Shown: piece by piece, positions 16,679 to 25,827 of the stretch
How the letters are laid out: each line of letters begins with the position of its first letter
Numbering within the stretch: position 1 is the stretch's first letter
DNA from: Methanosarcina thermophila TM-1
GTDB taxonomy: Archaea; Halobacteriota; Methanosarcinia; Methanosarcinales; Methanosarcinaceae
NCBI RefSeq assembly: GCF_000969885.1
Contig: NZ_CP009501.1
Coordinates: forward strand, 62,001 to 126,000
Length of the DNA: 64,000 nucleotides
Reading direction: 5' to 3'
Position numbers and translations under genes: made by a program
The notes under the pieces: model-generated
The model's input: only the letters and a program-made list of their open reading frames with translations
Told to the model about the DNA's origin: nothing
Databases searched by the model: none

Positions 16679-17068
16679 ATGAATAATAATCATATGGGGA
16701 TACTTACGGAAGAAAGGGTAAAAATCAATGTTTCTGAAACTGCTGGGGAAAACTGCTGCGTTGCCGCGCGTGATGGACAGAAGGTTTATAATAAAATTGC
16801 AGCTGCACTCTGCGAAAATAAGAAAATTGAACTTTCTTTTGCAGAGACGGCTGAGCTGACGCCTGCCTTTCTGAACTCAGCAATAGGGCAGCTTTATGGC
16901 TGTTTTCCCGCAGAACAGATAGAGAGCAGCCTTTTATTCACGGATATCTCCGATGAAGACGAGGTTATTCTTAAAAGGGTCATCGAACGGGCAAAAACCT
17001 ATTTTGAGCACGCGTATACCTGCAGAAAGGCGTTGAAAGACGTGCTTGGAGGAGAAGAGGATGCGTAA
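16679..17068 (+). CDS. STAS-like domain protein (DUF4325 type), partner of a PIN protein
   Basis: 129 residues. The stretch QKVYNKIAAALCENKKIELS, then FAETAELTPAFLNSAIGQLY, then GCFPAEQIESSL matches the DUF4325 STAS-like pattern: a beta strand, then a helix that starts after a conserved phrase like LTPAFLNSAIGQLYG. This family is usually encoded next to a histidine-kinase-like ATPase or a PIN/toxin-like protein and is thought to act in signalling or phage defence. Here the next gene is a PIN-domain protein and overlaps by 8 bp, so they form a tight operon. No ATPase gene is present. The protein may be the antitoxin or sensor of the pair; this is inference from arrangement. Confidence 0.75.
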   Translation: MNNNHMGILTEERVKINVSETAGENCCVAARDGQKVYNKIAAALCENKKIELSFAETAELTPAFLNSAIGQLYGCFPAEQIESSLLFTDISDEDEVILKRVIERAKTYFEHAYTCRKALKDVLGGEEDA

Positions 17069-17696
17069 GAGCATTCACCGTGCAACCGTTTATCCTGTGA
17101 GACGCCGCCCGAGGCTTCGCGCCGGAGCATCCAGACCGGCAGAACCTCTCCCTGTAAAAGAAGTCCATTCCATAGACGAATATGATTTTCCCGAAGGAAA
17201 AGGCTACTTCTTTGACACCAATATCTGGCTGTACATCTACGGCCCGATCGGCTGGCCTGACCCGAGGTCGGACGCCTACTCCAAAGCCCTGAAGGAAATC
17301 CTGAACTCAGACGGCACGATCTATATAAACTGCATGATAATCTCAGAATTCATCAATGCCTTCGCCAGAATAGAATTCAAGCAGCAGACTGATTTTACGC
17401 GGTTCAAGGATTTCCGAAACTCCCTTGCCTTCCGGGCAATCGCCCAGGATATTGCCTACAACGTGAGAAAAATCCTTAAAAGCACCCTTGCCTGCGACCC
17501 CGAACTTCAGGCAATAGACCTTCCAGAAGTCATGGACTTTTTCGAGCAAGGAAAATACGATTTCAACGACCTCCTCTTTGCCCAGATCTGCCGCGCAAAA
17601 AATATGGTTTTCGTAACCCATGACAAGGATTTCAGCGAACTCGGAGTCGAGATCCTGACCGCAAACGAGAAGCTGGTGAATACTGGAAGAAAGTAA
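17061..17696 (+). CDS. PIN-domain ribonuclease-like protein
   Basis: 211 residues from the ATG at 17061, which has GGAGGAGAAGAGG just upstream and overlaps the previous stop. The first 45 residues are basic and Pro/Arg-rich (HRATVYPVRRRPRLRAGASR). The PIN domain follows. It has FFDTNIWLYIYG with the first catalytic Asp, INCMIISEFINAF with the Glu, then YDFNDLLFAQICRA and VFVTHDKDF with two further acidic residues. The full acidic tetrad is present, so it should be an active metal-dependent RNase. The unusual basic N-terminal extension could bind RNA or the partner. It is co-translated with the STAS-like gene, which suggests a toxin-antitoxin or defence-like unit. Confidence 0.85.
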   Translation: MRKSIHRATVYPVRRRPRLRAGASRPAEPLPVKEVHSIDEYDFPEGKGYFFDTNIWLYIYGPIGWPDPRSDAYSKALKEILNSDGTIYINCMIISEFINAFARIEFKQQTDFTRFKDFRNSLAFRAIAQDIAYNVRKILKSTLACDPELQAIDLPEVMDFFEQGKYDFNDLLFAQICRAKNMVFVTHDKDFSELGVEILTANEKLVNTGRK

Positions 17697-17705
17697 CCGA
17701 TTTTT

Positions 17706-17838
17706 TTACTTTTGGGGCTTAACCTCAAGATAGAGTTCAATTGCTTTTTTCATTCTCCTGTTCAATTCGCCAAGAATTTTTGATTGTGTGTGGCAGCCTG
17801 GGAGTTCAGGTACAGAGGCTACATAAATTTCAATACTT
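17706..17838 (-). pseudogene. Remnant of a HicB-type antitoxin
   Basis: About 44 codons ending at a TAA (17706-17708) read IEIYVASVPELPGCHTQSKI followed by LGELNRRMKKAIELYLEV. This is the middle and end of the HicB partial RNase-H fold (canonical YVASVPELPGCHTQG...EEALENIKEAIELYLE). The N-terminal strand is missing and the frame begins after a stop with no start codon. No hicA gene lies nearby. It overlaps by a few bases the 3' end of the next relic. Confidence 0.75.
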
Positions 17839-18495
17839 CTTTAAATCTATTTTGTAAATGTGCTGCGGAGCGAACTGCTTTTTATCATTAAGAATGATCC
17901 CTCCGTTGTAGAACTGAAAATCAGGAAATACGGCAAAATAAACCACTGTTCCCAGTTTCAAGAAATACCCGGGAATCAATCTTTTGTTTGAATTTTTCTG
18001 AACCTGCTTGATGGAAAAATAACTTTGTGCCAGCCGAGATCCAGGCCGCCTCTCCCATCTGGAAAATTCTTCCCTTCAAAGAAATAAATACAATTTTCCG
18101 TAAATATCGAGTAGTCCAGGTCTTCCATCACTTCATACCTGAAAATCTTAATGATTTCCTGTGTCCTTTTATCCTTGAAATAGACGCAAAAGCCGATCTT
18201 TTACCTCCTCTCGGACCGATATAATACTCGTTTTCCGAACTTATCCTGCCTATTATTTGCTTAAAAACCCCTAAAAACCATAAATGCTCTATAGAGAAAT
18301 TCTCAATCAGATTTTCCTTAAGGCATCTTCCAGATGTCCAAAATTCTCTGGGATTTCATAATCCAGTTCTTCCGCCCTGGATAAGTCCAGATCTAAATAG
18401 GGTTTTTCAAACCGATTTTCATCAAAAATGACAAAATTACCTTTTCCAGTCCTTATTACAAAATAGTTTTTGTCCCTTAGCTCTTTAGACTGCAT
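17830..18495 (-). pseudogene. Decayed gene of about 225 codons with three frameshifts
   Basis: Four pieces in different frames join into one protein. They are 18495-18307 (MQSKELRDKNYFVIRTGKGN ... HLEDALRKI), then a piece reading FSIEHLWFLGVFKQIIGRIS, then one reading CVYFKDKRTQEIIKIFRYEV ... GGLDLGWHKVIFPSS, and a last piece reading GYFLKLGTVVYFAVFPDFQF ... KKQFAPQHIYKIDLKKY with a stop at 17830. All pieces follow in order on the minus strand with protein-like composition. I do not recognise the family. The first piece alone could pass for a 62-residue gene, but its continuation shows it is the N-terminus of a dead longer gene. Confidence 0.7.
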
Positions 18496-18987
18496 GGAGT
18501 AAAAATCAATTGAAAGATAATTTGGAGTGCGACCTTGCAGTTTTAATCGGTGCTTAGTTTTATATTCGGAAAAATTTCTTTCTTTAGAGTGACCCTGTGT
18601 TGAGAGTTCTTTGAGAAATTTGGGGTCGTTGATGAGTGGAAGCCAAACAGTATTAATTATGAAAGACAGTTGGCGAGGGAGTTAATAAATTTTTTTGATT
18701 TAGTTGTGAGTGGGAGTTTTGGGATGATTTTATTGGTTAATAGTTTCTATTCTAGATTTTTTACAGGAATAATGGTTCACGAAGTTTAATGATCTATTGG
18801 AAATTGAACTAATTCGAGTAAATAAAATTTTATAGGCTAAATAAAGTTGATGAATTTATTATAAAATAACTTTTTTATTAATCAGATCTCTTTATTGATT
18901 CTTTAATCTTTGGCTATAATATATATTATTATAATTCTCTATAAAAAAACCAAAAAATTTATTAATTTAGTAAGTTTCCCCGTATAC
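18496..18987. other. AT-rich intergenic region
   Basis: No ORF or RNA gene recognised. The last 150 bases are strongly AT-rich (for example the TATA-rich stretch at 18915-18950) and probably hold the promoter of the HNH nuclease gene. Confidence 0.4.
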
Positions 18988-19794
18988 ATGCTGCTTTTCA
19001 AAAATTCAGCTAAAACTATGGAAGGAGTTCTCAGTAACGCAAAGCATGCTACAGATGGGAAGCCACATTATGTCAAACCGGGCGATATAATATTGACAGC
19101 TCAAACTAAAAGCACGTTGTTGCCTGGACAAAAGCCAATAAGATGGATAATGAATTATGTGTCTTGTGAAGAAGATGTAAATAATCTAAGCGACAAAATC
19201 TGGGGTAAGCACTGGAGATATATAATAAACGGGAAAAACGTGAGATCTGTGGAGCCTTTCGATATAAACGATATAAAAGTTACTTCAAAAAATTACGATG
19301 CAGTCCAAACTTTTGCTATAGTTGAACCTGAAGATGAAGAAAAAGTGCTTAATTGGATAAACGAGCCTACAATCACTTATGCATATGATTCTGGTATCTT
19401 CTCCGAAGAATTTAAAGAAGGACAAATCCTAGATTACGATGAAGTAATACAAAAATTAGACTTGAAATATAGAAATACTCCTGAGTTCAAAGAAACTGTC
19501 ATTAATCTAATACAAAGACCTTCTCTACTATCTAATGCTATTAAAGAAAAATATGGATATAAGTGTATGATTTGTGGATATCCCGGATTTGTGAAAAAAG
19601 ATGGAGAAAAGTATGCAGAAGTTCACCATATGATAGAGCTAAATAAAAAAGCTCCAGAAACACTTCAGAGCTGGAATTTGCTAGTTGTTTGCCCACTTTG
19701 CCATAAGAAACTTCATTATGCAGAAGTGAGATCAGATTATTTAAATCCAGGATGGAAAATAGTGATTGATGGTGAAGAGCACATTATTAAGTAA
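18988..19794 (+). CDS. HNH endonuclease with an N-terminal PUA/EVE-like domain (tentative)
   Basis: 268 residues from the ATG at 18988; the open frame reaches 18910 but that part is AT-rich and implausible. The C-terminal 75 residues form a zinc-binding HNH domain: YKCMICGYPGF, EVHHMIELNKK with the catalytic His pair, and VVCPLCHKKLH. The N-terminal 130 residues (HYVKPGDIILTAQTKSTLLP ... IWGKHWRYIINGKNVRSVEP) form a beta-rich domain. It starts like PUA/EVE-type modified-base readers, where a GD.I...T pattern is common, but the resemblance is weak. Such fusions often are modification-dependent restriction enzymes. The gene stands alone and is AT-rich compared with neighbours, which fits horizontal transfer. 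HNH call strong, reader-domain call tentative. Confidence 0.8.
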   Translation: MLLFKNSAKTMEGVLSNAKHATDGKPHYVKPGDIILTAQTKSTLLPGQKPIRWIMNYVSCEEDVNNLSDKIWGKHWRYIINGKNVRSVEPFDINDIKVTSKNYDAVQTFAIVEPEDEEKVLNWINEPTITYAYDSGIFSEEFKEGQILDYDEVIQKLDLKYRNTPEFKETVINLIQRPSLLSNAIKEKYGYKCMICGYPGFVKKDGEKYAEVHHMIELNKKAPETLQSWNLLVVCPLCHKKLHYAEVRSDYLNPGWKIVIDGEEHIIK

Positions 19795-19861
19795 CGTTTC
19801 TTAAAGTGTCAAAAATTATTTAAAGAAAATTCAGTGAAATCTCTCTGATCTTTCTTGTAAG

Positions 19862-20170
19862 TCATAAAGATATCACTTCATTGAGAACACGTTTCCCAAT
19901 GTTGGGTTTAAGCCCTGTCCTGGTAACAAGGTCTACTTTCACTCCCAGCAGGTCACTCAGATAATACTCAAGTTCAATGTACTTAAGGAGCCCAGGAGTT
20001 TCATCAAATTCTACCAGAATATCAAGATCGCTTTCACCTGTTTGTTCCCCTCTTACATATGACCCGAAAACTCCGAGATAGCTCACGCTGTACTTTTCTC
20101 TAATCTCCGGCAGGTGTTGCCTGAGTATTCTTATGAAATAGTCAACATCTTTAAGTTGTTGGGAAGGCAT
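19862..20170 (-). CDS. Minimal nucleotidyltransferase (MNT/MntA-type antitoxin), orphan
   Basis: 102 residues with the pol-beta-type nucleotidyltransferase core YLGVFGSYVRGEQTGESDLD: GS motif followed by D-x-D, and a third Asp in VKVDLVTRTGL. MNT proteins normally sit next to a HEPN toxin (HepT) and inactivate it by adding AMP. No HEPN gene is found on either side, though a separate CBS-HEPN fusion occurs at 56.0-56.7 kb. The ATG is at 20170. The active-site acidic residues are intact. Confidence 0.88.
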   Translation of the reverse strand: MPSQQLKDVDYFIRILRQHLPEIREKYSVSYLGVFGSYVRGEQTGESDLDILVEFDETPGLLKYIELEYYLSDLLGVKVDLVTRTGLKPNIGKRVLNEVISL

Positions 20171-20673
20171 TTTTATTCTTCTTATGTTTCATTCTTTATT
20201 TACTAGATAAAGATGGCTACTTTATTATGATATTGACTTCATGTTATCTGGCTTTTCTGCTGTCCAGCCTTTTATACAAAATATGCATTCAAGCTAAAAA
20301 GAGTAATAGCTGCATAAAGTATCGGATGAGAATTCGGATGAAAATTATGCAACGATTTCGTCAAAGATGTAGCTAGCTATTTTTCCAGACGCTAAATATA
20401 TAAATAGCTGGTCAGGTTTTTATGTAGGTGACACAAGTATAAGCGGGTTACAGATATCTATAACTAATTCTATGTCTGAATTATAGGTGTAAACTCTTAA
20501 ACTATAACTACAATGTTTCAAAACTCGATATCCTCTATCTGAGTTACGAATACTCGCCATAGAATAGGCATTTATATTAGAAACAGGATTTAGACTCTGT
20601 TTACATCCTTATTCCAATCCACATATTACATTATATTACATTATTTCCACATCACACAAAAGAGGCTTAAACT
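20171..20673. other. Intergenic region before serS
   Basis: No gene recognised. A good archaeal TATA element (AAATATATAAATAG near 20394) lies about 275 bp before serS. It would give a long leader for the synthetase mRNA, or serve an unseen short transcript. Confidence 0.4.
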
Positions 20674-22182
20674 TTGGAATTAAAGTTCAATCTCAAGGCT
20701 TATTTTAAAACAAGTGCAGACCCCACTCCTGCAAAGGACACCATAGCTGCGCTTTTCGAAGAGGCAAATAAGACCCTTCTTACAAAAGGAGCGCCTGAAG
20801 GACAGGGAGCAAAGGTTACGGAATGGAAGCTCGGGGAGGATAGGATCGAGCTTGCGCTTGTATCCGGCAGGTATGTCAGGGTGCACGATGCGATATTCAG
20901 GCTGAGGAAACAGTTAGCTGAGGCTCTGGGAAAGAAATACAAGATCGGGATTCGCGGAATCGAGGTTGAATCCTTTATCATTCAGGTGCCGGCTGAACAC
21001 GAGCTCAGAATGCTGAAGGTACCCTACATAAAAGGCATGGAATACATAGAAGGTGGGATTCAGCTTGAGCTTGAGGTCGGGGAAACTGAGATGAAGAATC
21101 GGGTGCCGGACAGAATTCTCACGCTCCTTGAAGAGAAAATCGAGGCTTTGCAGTACGGGGCAAAAGCCGAGCACTGGAATTTGCTCTGGCAGAGAGAGCC
21201 TATGGAACACCCTTTCAAGGAAGACCCAACCCAGGCAATGATAAAAGAAGGCTGGATCAAGCGAGGTTCAAGCCGTGGGCAGTGGATCCACGGGCCGCAG
21301 TCCACAAGGATCTTCCGGACTTTCGAAAAGATTGTCCTTGAAGAGCTTCTTGAGCCTCTCGGATACAGGGAGATGATTTTCCCGAAACTTGTAACCTGGG
21401 AAGTCTGGATGAAATCTGGACATGCCAAGGGTGTATACCCTGAGATATATTACATATGCCCACCGAAGACAAGGGACCCCGATTACTGGGAAGAAGTTGC
21501 CGATTATTATAAGGTCACCCATGAAGTGCCCACGAAACTCATCAAGGAAAAAATCGGAGAACCCATCGGGGGCATGGCTTATGCCCAGTGCCCTCCTTTC
21601 TGGATGTATCTGGCAGGGGAAACCCTTCCAAATGAAGAGATCCCTATAAAGGTCTTTGACAGGTCAGGCACCTCACACAGGTATGAAAGCGGTGGAATCC
21701 ACGGGATCGAAAGGGTGGATGAGTTCCACAGGATAGAAATCGTATGGGTCGGGACAAAGGAAGAGGTAATAAAGTGTGCAGATGAACTCCATGAGCGTTA
21801 TGCACATATCTTCAATAATATCATGGATATTGAGTGGAGAAAAGCAAGAGTTACCCCCTGGTTCATGGCACAGGAAGGGCTTCTCGGGCTTGCTGAAGAA
21901 AACACTGTGGGAACTACGGATTACGAAGCCTGCCTGCCTTACCGTGGCCCTGATGGAGAGTGGCTTGAGTTCCAGAACGTGAGCATCAACGGAGACAAGT
22001 ATCCCAAAGGCTTCAATGTCAAACTCCAGTCAGGAGAAGAACTCTGGTCTGGCTGTTCTGGAGTGGGGCTTGAAAGATGGGCTGCGGTCTTCCTCGCACA
22101 GAAAGGACTTGATCCTGCAAACTGGCCTGAGGAATTCAGAAAGAGGGTAGGTGAGATGCCGAAAGGTATCCGCTTCCTCTAA
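20674..22182 (+). CDS. serS: Seryl-tRNA synthetase, methanogen type (type 2)
   Basis: 502 residues, TTG start. It attaches serine to tRNA-Ser. The sequence is of the rare methanogenic class, not the common bacterial type. The N-terminus is a compact alpha-beta domain instead of the long coiled-coil arm. The catalytic core has class II motif 2-like [20 protein letters not shown], a zinc-site region including [15 protein letters not shown] (Cys), [20 protein letters not shown], and motif 3 in [19 protein letters not shown]. The length matches the family. The gene stands alone, with AT-rich flanks. Confidence 0.96.
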   Translation: MELKFNLKAYFKTSADPTPAKDTIAALFEEANKTLLTKGAPEGQGAKVTEWKLGEDRIELALVSGRYVRVHDAIFRLRKQLAEALGKKYKIGIRGIEVESFIIQVPAEHELRMLKVPYIKGMEYIEGGIQLELEVGETEMKNRVPDRILTLLEEKIEALQYGAKAEHWNLLWQREPMEHPFKEDPTQAMIKEGWIKRGSSRGQWIHGPQSTRIFRTFEKIVLEELLEPLGYREMIFPKLVTWEVWMKSGHAKGVYPEIYYICPPKTRDPDYWEEVADYYKVTHEVPTKLIKEKIGEPIGGMAYAQCPPFWMYLAGETLPNEEIPIKVFDRSGTSHRYESGGIHGIERVDEFHRIEIVWVGTKEEVIKCADELHERYAHIFNNIMDIEWRKARVTPWFMAQEGLLGLAEENTVGTTDYEACLPYRGPDGEWLEFQNVSINGDKYPKGFNVKLQSGEELWSGCSGVGLERWAAVFLAQKGLDPANWPEEFRKRVGEMPKGIRFL

Positions 22183-22662
22183 ACTTCTTCTTTTAAACTT
22201 TCTCATATCCCTCTTTTAGATAATAGGCAGGAAGCGTTTCTGACCGATTTGTTTATATACTGAAATGATATGTATAGTGAGCCATTAACTAGTATAGATA
22301 CCGCTAATTTCTGAGAACTTCTGGCATTTCCCGAATCATATTTTTGATTATCAGGAGCCTTTAGCTGCCGGAAGATAGGGGACGGGTTCAGTTCGGAAGC
22401 CTGTGGAAGCTCGGAAATTTATCTCGAAAGAGAGACTATAGTGTTGAAAGCACCATAAACTGCGCCGAGCAGCGTAAGATCTGTGCAAACGCGCTGAAGG
22501 TCATTCATTATCATTGATTAAGGAGAAAGCTCACCTGAGCATCCGGAAGAAGAAACTGAAAGGCTTGAGGGCCGCAGGACAAAAGCAGCATACAAAACTG
22601 CACGACAACACCTATAAAATAAAAAATAAGAATAAAAATGAGCATCACTTCGGAGGAATCAC
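22183..22662. other. Long leader region before rps3ae
   Basis: No complete gene recognised. The stretch 22370-22620 has higher GC than typical intergenic DNA here and contains short open frames, for instance one ending in ETERLEGRRTKAAYKTARQ before a stop near 22613, without start codons or ribosome binding sites. It may be a decayed small gene or a structured RNA leader. A GGAGGA ribosome binding site for rps3ae is at the end. Confidence 0.35.
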
Positions 22663-23274
22663 TTGGCAAGAAAGAAAGTACAGAGAAAGCTTGACGGATG
22701 GAAATCCAAGGAATGGTTTAATATTGAAGCCCCCGTTTATTTAAACAGGGCTATTGTCGGCACCACTATGGCATCAGACCCTTCCCTGCTCATAGGGCGC
22801 AATGTTGAAACCACTGTTGGGGAACTCACTAACGATATCACCAAGAACAATACAAAGGTCATCCTCAGGATCAACAATGTCGTCGGGGATGTCGCAACCA
22901 CGGACCTTATAGGTCATGAACTAACAACCGACTATGTCCGCTCAATCGTGAAGAGACAGACCTCAAGGATAGATGCAAACATCGATGTCACAACAAAAGA
23001 TGGCTATGTCATCCGTGTAAAGCCCACCTGCTTCACCATCAAAAGGGCACGCTCAAGCCAGATTAAAGCTATCAGGGAAATAATGGTCGACATCGTCCAG
23101 AAGCGCGCATCTGAAACCGATTTCGAAACCTTCATGCAGGAAGCAATCCTTGGCAGGCTCTCAGCAGCCATTTACAGGCAGGCAAAATCCATTTATCCGC
23201 TCCGCAGAGTCGAAATCAGAAAAACCCAGGTCAAAACCGCGCCTGCACTTGCACCCGCACCTGCAGCAGCATAA
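22663..23274 (+). CDS. rps3ae: 30S ribosomal protein S3Ae (eS1)
   Basis: 203 residues starting at a TTG that follows GGAGGA at proper distance. The N-terminus [20 protein letters not shown] matches the family (K..KDPFAKKEWY pattern), followed by [36 protein letters not shown] and [17 protein letters not shown]. The protein is an archaeal and eukaryotic component of the small subunit near the mRNA exit. The last 15 residues are an Ala/Pro tail ([11 protein letters not shown]). It appears to be a single-gene unit between serS and the converging topA. Confidence 0.95.
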   Translation: MARKKVQRKLDGWKSKEWFNIEAPVYLNRAIVGTTMASDPSLLIGRNVETTVGELTNDITKNNTKVILRINNVVGDVATTDLIGHELTTDYVRSIVKRQTSRIDANIDVTTKDGYVIRVKPTCFTIKRARSSQIKAIREIMVDIVQKRASETDFETFMQEAILGRLSAAIYRQAKSIYPLRRVEIRKTQVKTAPALAPAPAAA

Positions 23275-23406
23275 TTTCGTTTCGGTTTAATACAAAGAAG
23301 CAGGAGAAAATCCTTTCGGATTTTCTTAATCTCTTTTCTCAATCTCTTGCTGATAATTTTGAAGTTTTTCCACTTATCAGGCTTTTGTTTAAGTTTGCTG
23401 TTGAAC

Positions 23407-25827
23407 CTACCTCTGAGCTTGCTTCTGGGCTTGCAGAAGCTTTTTCCTTCCTGATTCTAGTTTCTCATTTCCTTTGCCTGATTTTTTCCAGTATTCTCTA
23501 CCTTCTTTGCAGCGCCGGTTTACACAAAAAATCATTTCAGTGCTTTGATCCCCTTCTTCTTTTAATCTGAAGAGCTTCCAGCCGCAGCTCTCACAGGTTC
23601 TATCAACAAGGGTCAATTTTCCGGTTTTGGGGACAGAGTGAGTATACCCGCAGCGTTTCGTACAGCCCAAGAATCGGGTATCTTTATAGGTGATCAGGAA
23701 CATGCTTCCGTCACATTCAGGGCAGGGACCGACTGTTTCGGGAGGGTAGCATTCTTTTTCAAGGTCGCAGGTAAAGCAGGGACCTATACCTACAGCCCAG
23801 TTATACTTGTTTCCGACTTTCAGGACAGCGATTCCTTCCTTCTTGCATTCTTTACTCCTTAACACGGTAAGAGCCCCGGCTTTGGGCAGGGGATAGGAAT
23901 TCCGACAATCAGGATAGCCTGTGCAGCCCACGAAACGTCCCGATTCTGTCTGTACTATCCTGAGCACATGCCCGCAAGCTTTGCACGTTCCTATGTAATT
24001 TTTTTTGTCTTCAAGGGCAGCTTCGTCCTTTATCGCGCCTGCTATGCTTGAGGTCAGTTCCTTTTTGTTTGCTTCAAGCTGGGCGTACATCTCCCGAATA
24101 AGGGCTGTACCTTCCTCAAGGGCAGCTTCAAATTCTTTTTTCCCGTCTTCGACTTCCTGGATTAAAGCCTCAATCTTTGCTCTTATATCCGGCTTGATAA
24201 GAATTGGGACGGTAAGAGAGAGCCCTTCCATAAGGGTAAAACCTGTATCCAGGATAGAAATTGTTTTTCCCTTTGTCTCGAAATACCCTCGCTTCTTGTT
24301 TGTTTCTATATGTGTAGGAGCTGTTGCCTTTGTCCCAATCCCATTTTTGTCCATAAGGGTCAGAAGTTCGGCTTCGGTCAGCTTTTTTGGAGGGCTGGTT
24401 TTGGATTTTGTGTTGCTTAGTTTTTTTATGCCCACTTTCTGTCCTTCTTCCACAAACGGGAGAAGCTTATCCTTCTTATTTTCAAAGGGATACGCTTCAA
24501 GCCAGCCCATTTCCTTGAGCACAGTTCCCGATGAGTCAAAGGGTTCTTCCTGCACAAGCAGGTGAAGATGGGTTTTTTCGAAAACTGCTGCCGGCATAAG
24601 ATTTGCCAGGAAATGCCTTGCTATAAGGTCATAGACTTCAGAAGCCTGAGGGATGTTTACTGCCGAGCTTACCTCTTCTCTTGAAGCTGCCCTTATTGGG
24701 TGGATAGGAGGATGGTCATGTGCATCTTTTTCTCCATTCTTCGGAGCAATCGGGGCTATAAGTATACTCTCTGCAAAAGGTTTGTACTCCTTCTGGCGTG
24801 CAAAATCAAGGACAAGAGATTTGAAATCGAAGTCATCGGCGTACTTGTTAGTCTCGGTTCTGGGATAACTGGTAAACCCTGCAAGGTAAAGCTGTTCTGC
24901 AACCTCAAGGGCTAGCTCGGGGCTTATCCCAAGGTACTTGGATGACCGTTTCAGAAATTCGGTAGTATTTAATGGGCTGGGAGGGCTGGTCTTTGTCTCC
25001 TTCACCGTTTTCTTCGCGACCACCCCTTCTTTTGCTCCTTTCAGCCGCTTGAAAATCTCAGCAGCTTTTTCCTTGTCATGAATATTTCCTGCTCTGTGGG
25101 TGCCTTCGAAATCTCCCCCTTCTTTTCCGCCTTCTGCCGAGAAAATAGCGGTTATCTTCCAGAAGTCCTTTGCCTGGAAAGCCCGGATTGCCTTTTCCCT
25201 TTCGTATACAAACCCGCAGGTAGGCGTCTGGCAGGGACCAATTGAAAGAATATCCTTTGTCCTGGTTTTTTCCCTGACTGAAAGCGTGACAAAACGCGTA
25301 AAAGCAGCTCCCATTTTCAGGTCAAGAATCTGCCTTGCTTCGGCAGCCATTGCCATGTTATAATCCGGCTCTACCAGGCTCTCAAAGGCTTTTTTTACCT
25401 CTCTTGGGGACAGGGCTGAGAAGCGTGCCCTTGCAATCGGTACATCTGTCACTTCCTCGGCAAGCGTTTTGGCTTCGAATCCTATGTTTTCTCCTTCCCT
25501 ATCATAGTCGCAGGCAAGCACGATCTTATTCGCCCTTTTTGCAAGGGTCTTTATAGCAGCCGCATAATCGGCTCGCGTTACAAGCTTTTGAGGGTCAATT
25601 TCAAAGAGTACACCCGGGTTGACATCACTCCATTTATTATACTGCTCCGGAAAATCATAATTCATAATATGCCCGGACAACCCCATTACCAGCCATTCTT
25701 CCCCTTTCCACTTAAATTCGTATACTGGCAGCCCTTCCACTGTAATTTTCTCGACTTCTCCTTCGCCCAGAATGCTGGCAATCTGGGCTGCTGCCTTATT
25801 TTTTTCCGCAAATGCTACAATTGTCAT
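23407..25827 (-). CDS. topA: DNA topoisomerase I (type IA, archaeal)
   Basis: 806 residues. The TOPRIM domain is at the N-terminus (VAFAEKNKAAAQIASIL, then LACDYDREGENIGFEA with the acidic Mg site). The active-site Tyr is in LAGFTSYPRTETNKY. DHPPIHPI and GIGTKATAPTHIETNKKRGY are further type IA signatures. The C-terminal 200 residues carry zinc ribbons of the topoisomerase type (CKACGHVL ... CTGYPDC; CPECDGSM ... CTKRCGY; CESCGWKL ... CVNRRC). The enzyme relaxes negative supercoils by passing a single strand. The ATG at 25827 is followed directly by the expected N-terminus, so this start is well supported. Confidence 0.97.
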   Translation of the reverse strand: MTIVAFAEKNKAAAQIASILGEGEVEKITVEGLPVYEFKWKGEEWLVMGLSGHIMNYDFPEQYNKWSDVNPGVLFEIDPQKLVTRADYAAAIKTLAKRANKIVLACDYDREGENIGFEAKTLAEEVTDVPIARARFSALSPREVKKAFESLVEPDYNMAMAAEARQILDLKMGAAFTRFVTLSVREKTRTKDILSIGPCQTPTCGFVYEREKAIRAFQAKDFWKITAIFSAEGGKEGGDFEGTHRAGNIHDKEKAAEIFKRLKGAKEGVVAKKTVKETKTSPPSPLNTTEFLKRSSKYLGISPELALEVAEQLYLAGFTSYPRTETNKYADDFDFKSLVLDFARQKEYKPFAESILIAPIAPKNGEKDAHDHPPIHPIRAASREEVSSAVNIPQASEVYDLIARHFLANLMPAAVFEKTHLHLLVQEEPFDSSGTVLKEMGWLEAYPFENKKDKLLPFVEEGQKVGIKKLSNTKSKTSPPKKLTEAELLTLMDKNGIGTKATAPTHIETNKKRGYFETKGKTISILDTGFTLMEGLSLTVPILIKPDIRAKIEALIQEVEDGKKEFEAALEEGTALIREMYAQLEANKKELTSSIAGAIKDEAALEDKKNYIGTCKACGHVLRIVQTESGRFVGCTGYPDCRNSYPLPKAGALTVLRSKECKKEGIAVLKVGNKYNWAVGIGPCFTCDLEKECYPPETVGPCPECDGSMFLITYKDTRFLGCTKRCGYTHSVPKTGKLTLVDRTCESCGWKLFRLKEEGDQSTEMIFCVNRRCKEGREYWKKSGKGNEKLESGRKKLLQAQKQAQR

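Noticed and set aside
24005-24565. 186-codon plus-strand ORF opposite topA
   Set aside because: Overlaps the conserved catalytic part of topoisomerase I on the other strand and has no domain or ribosome binding site.
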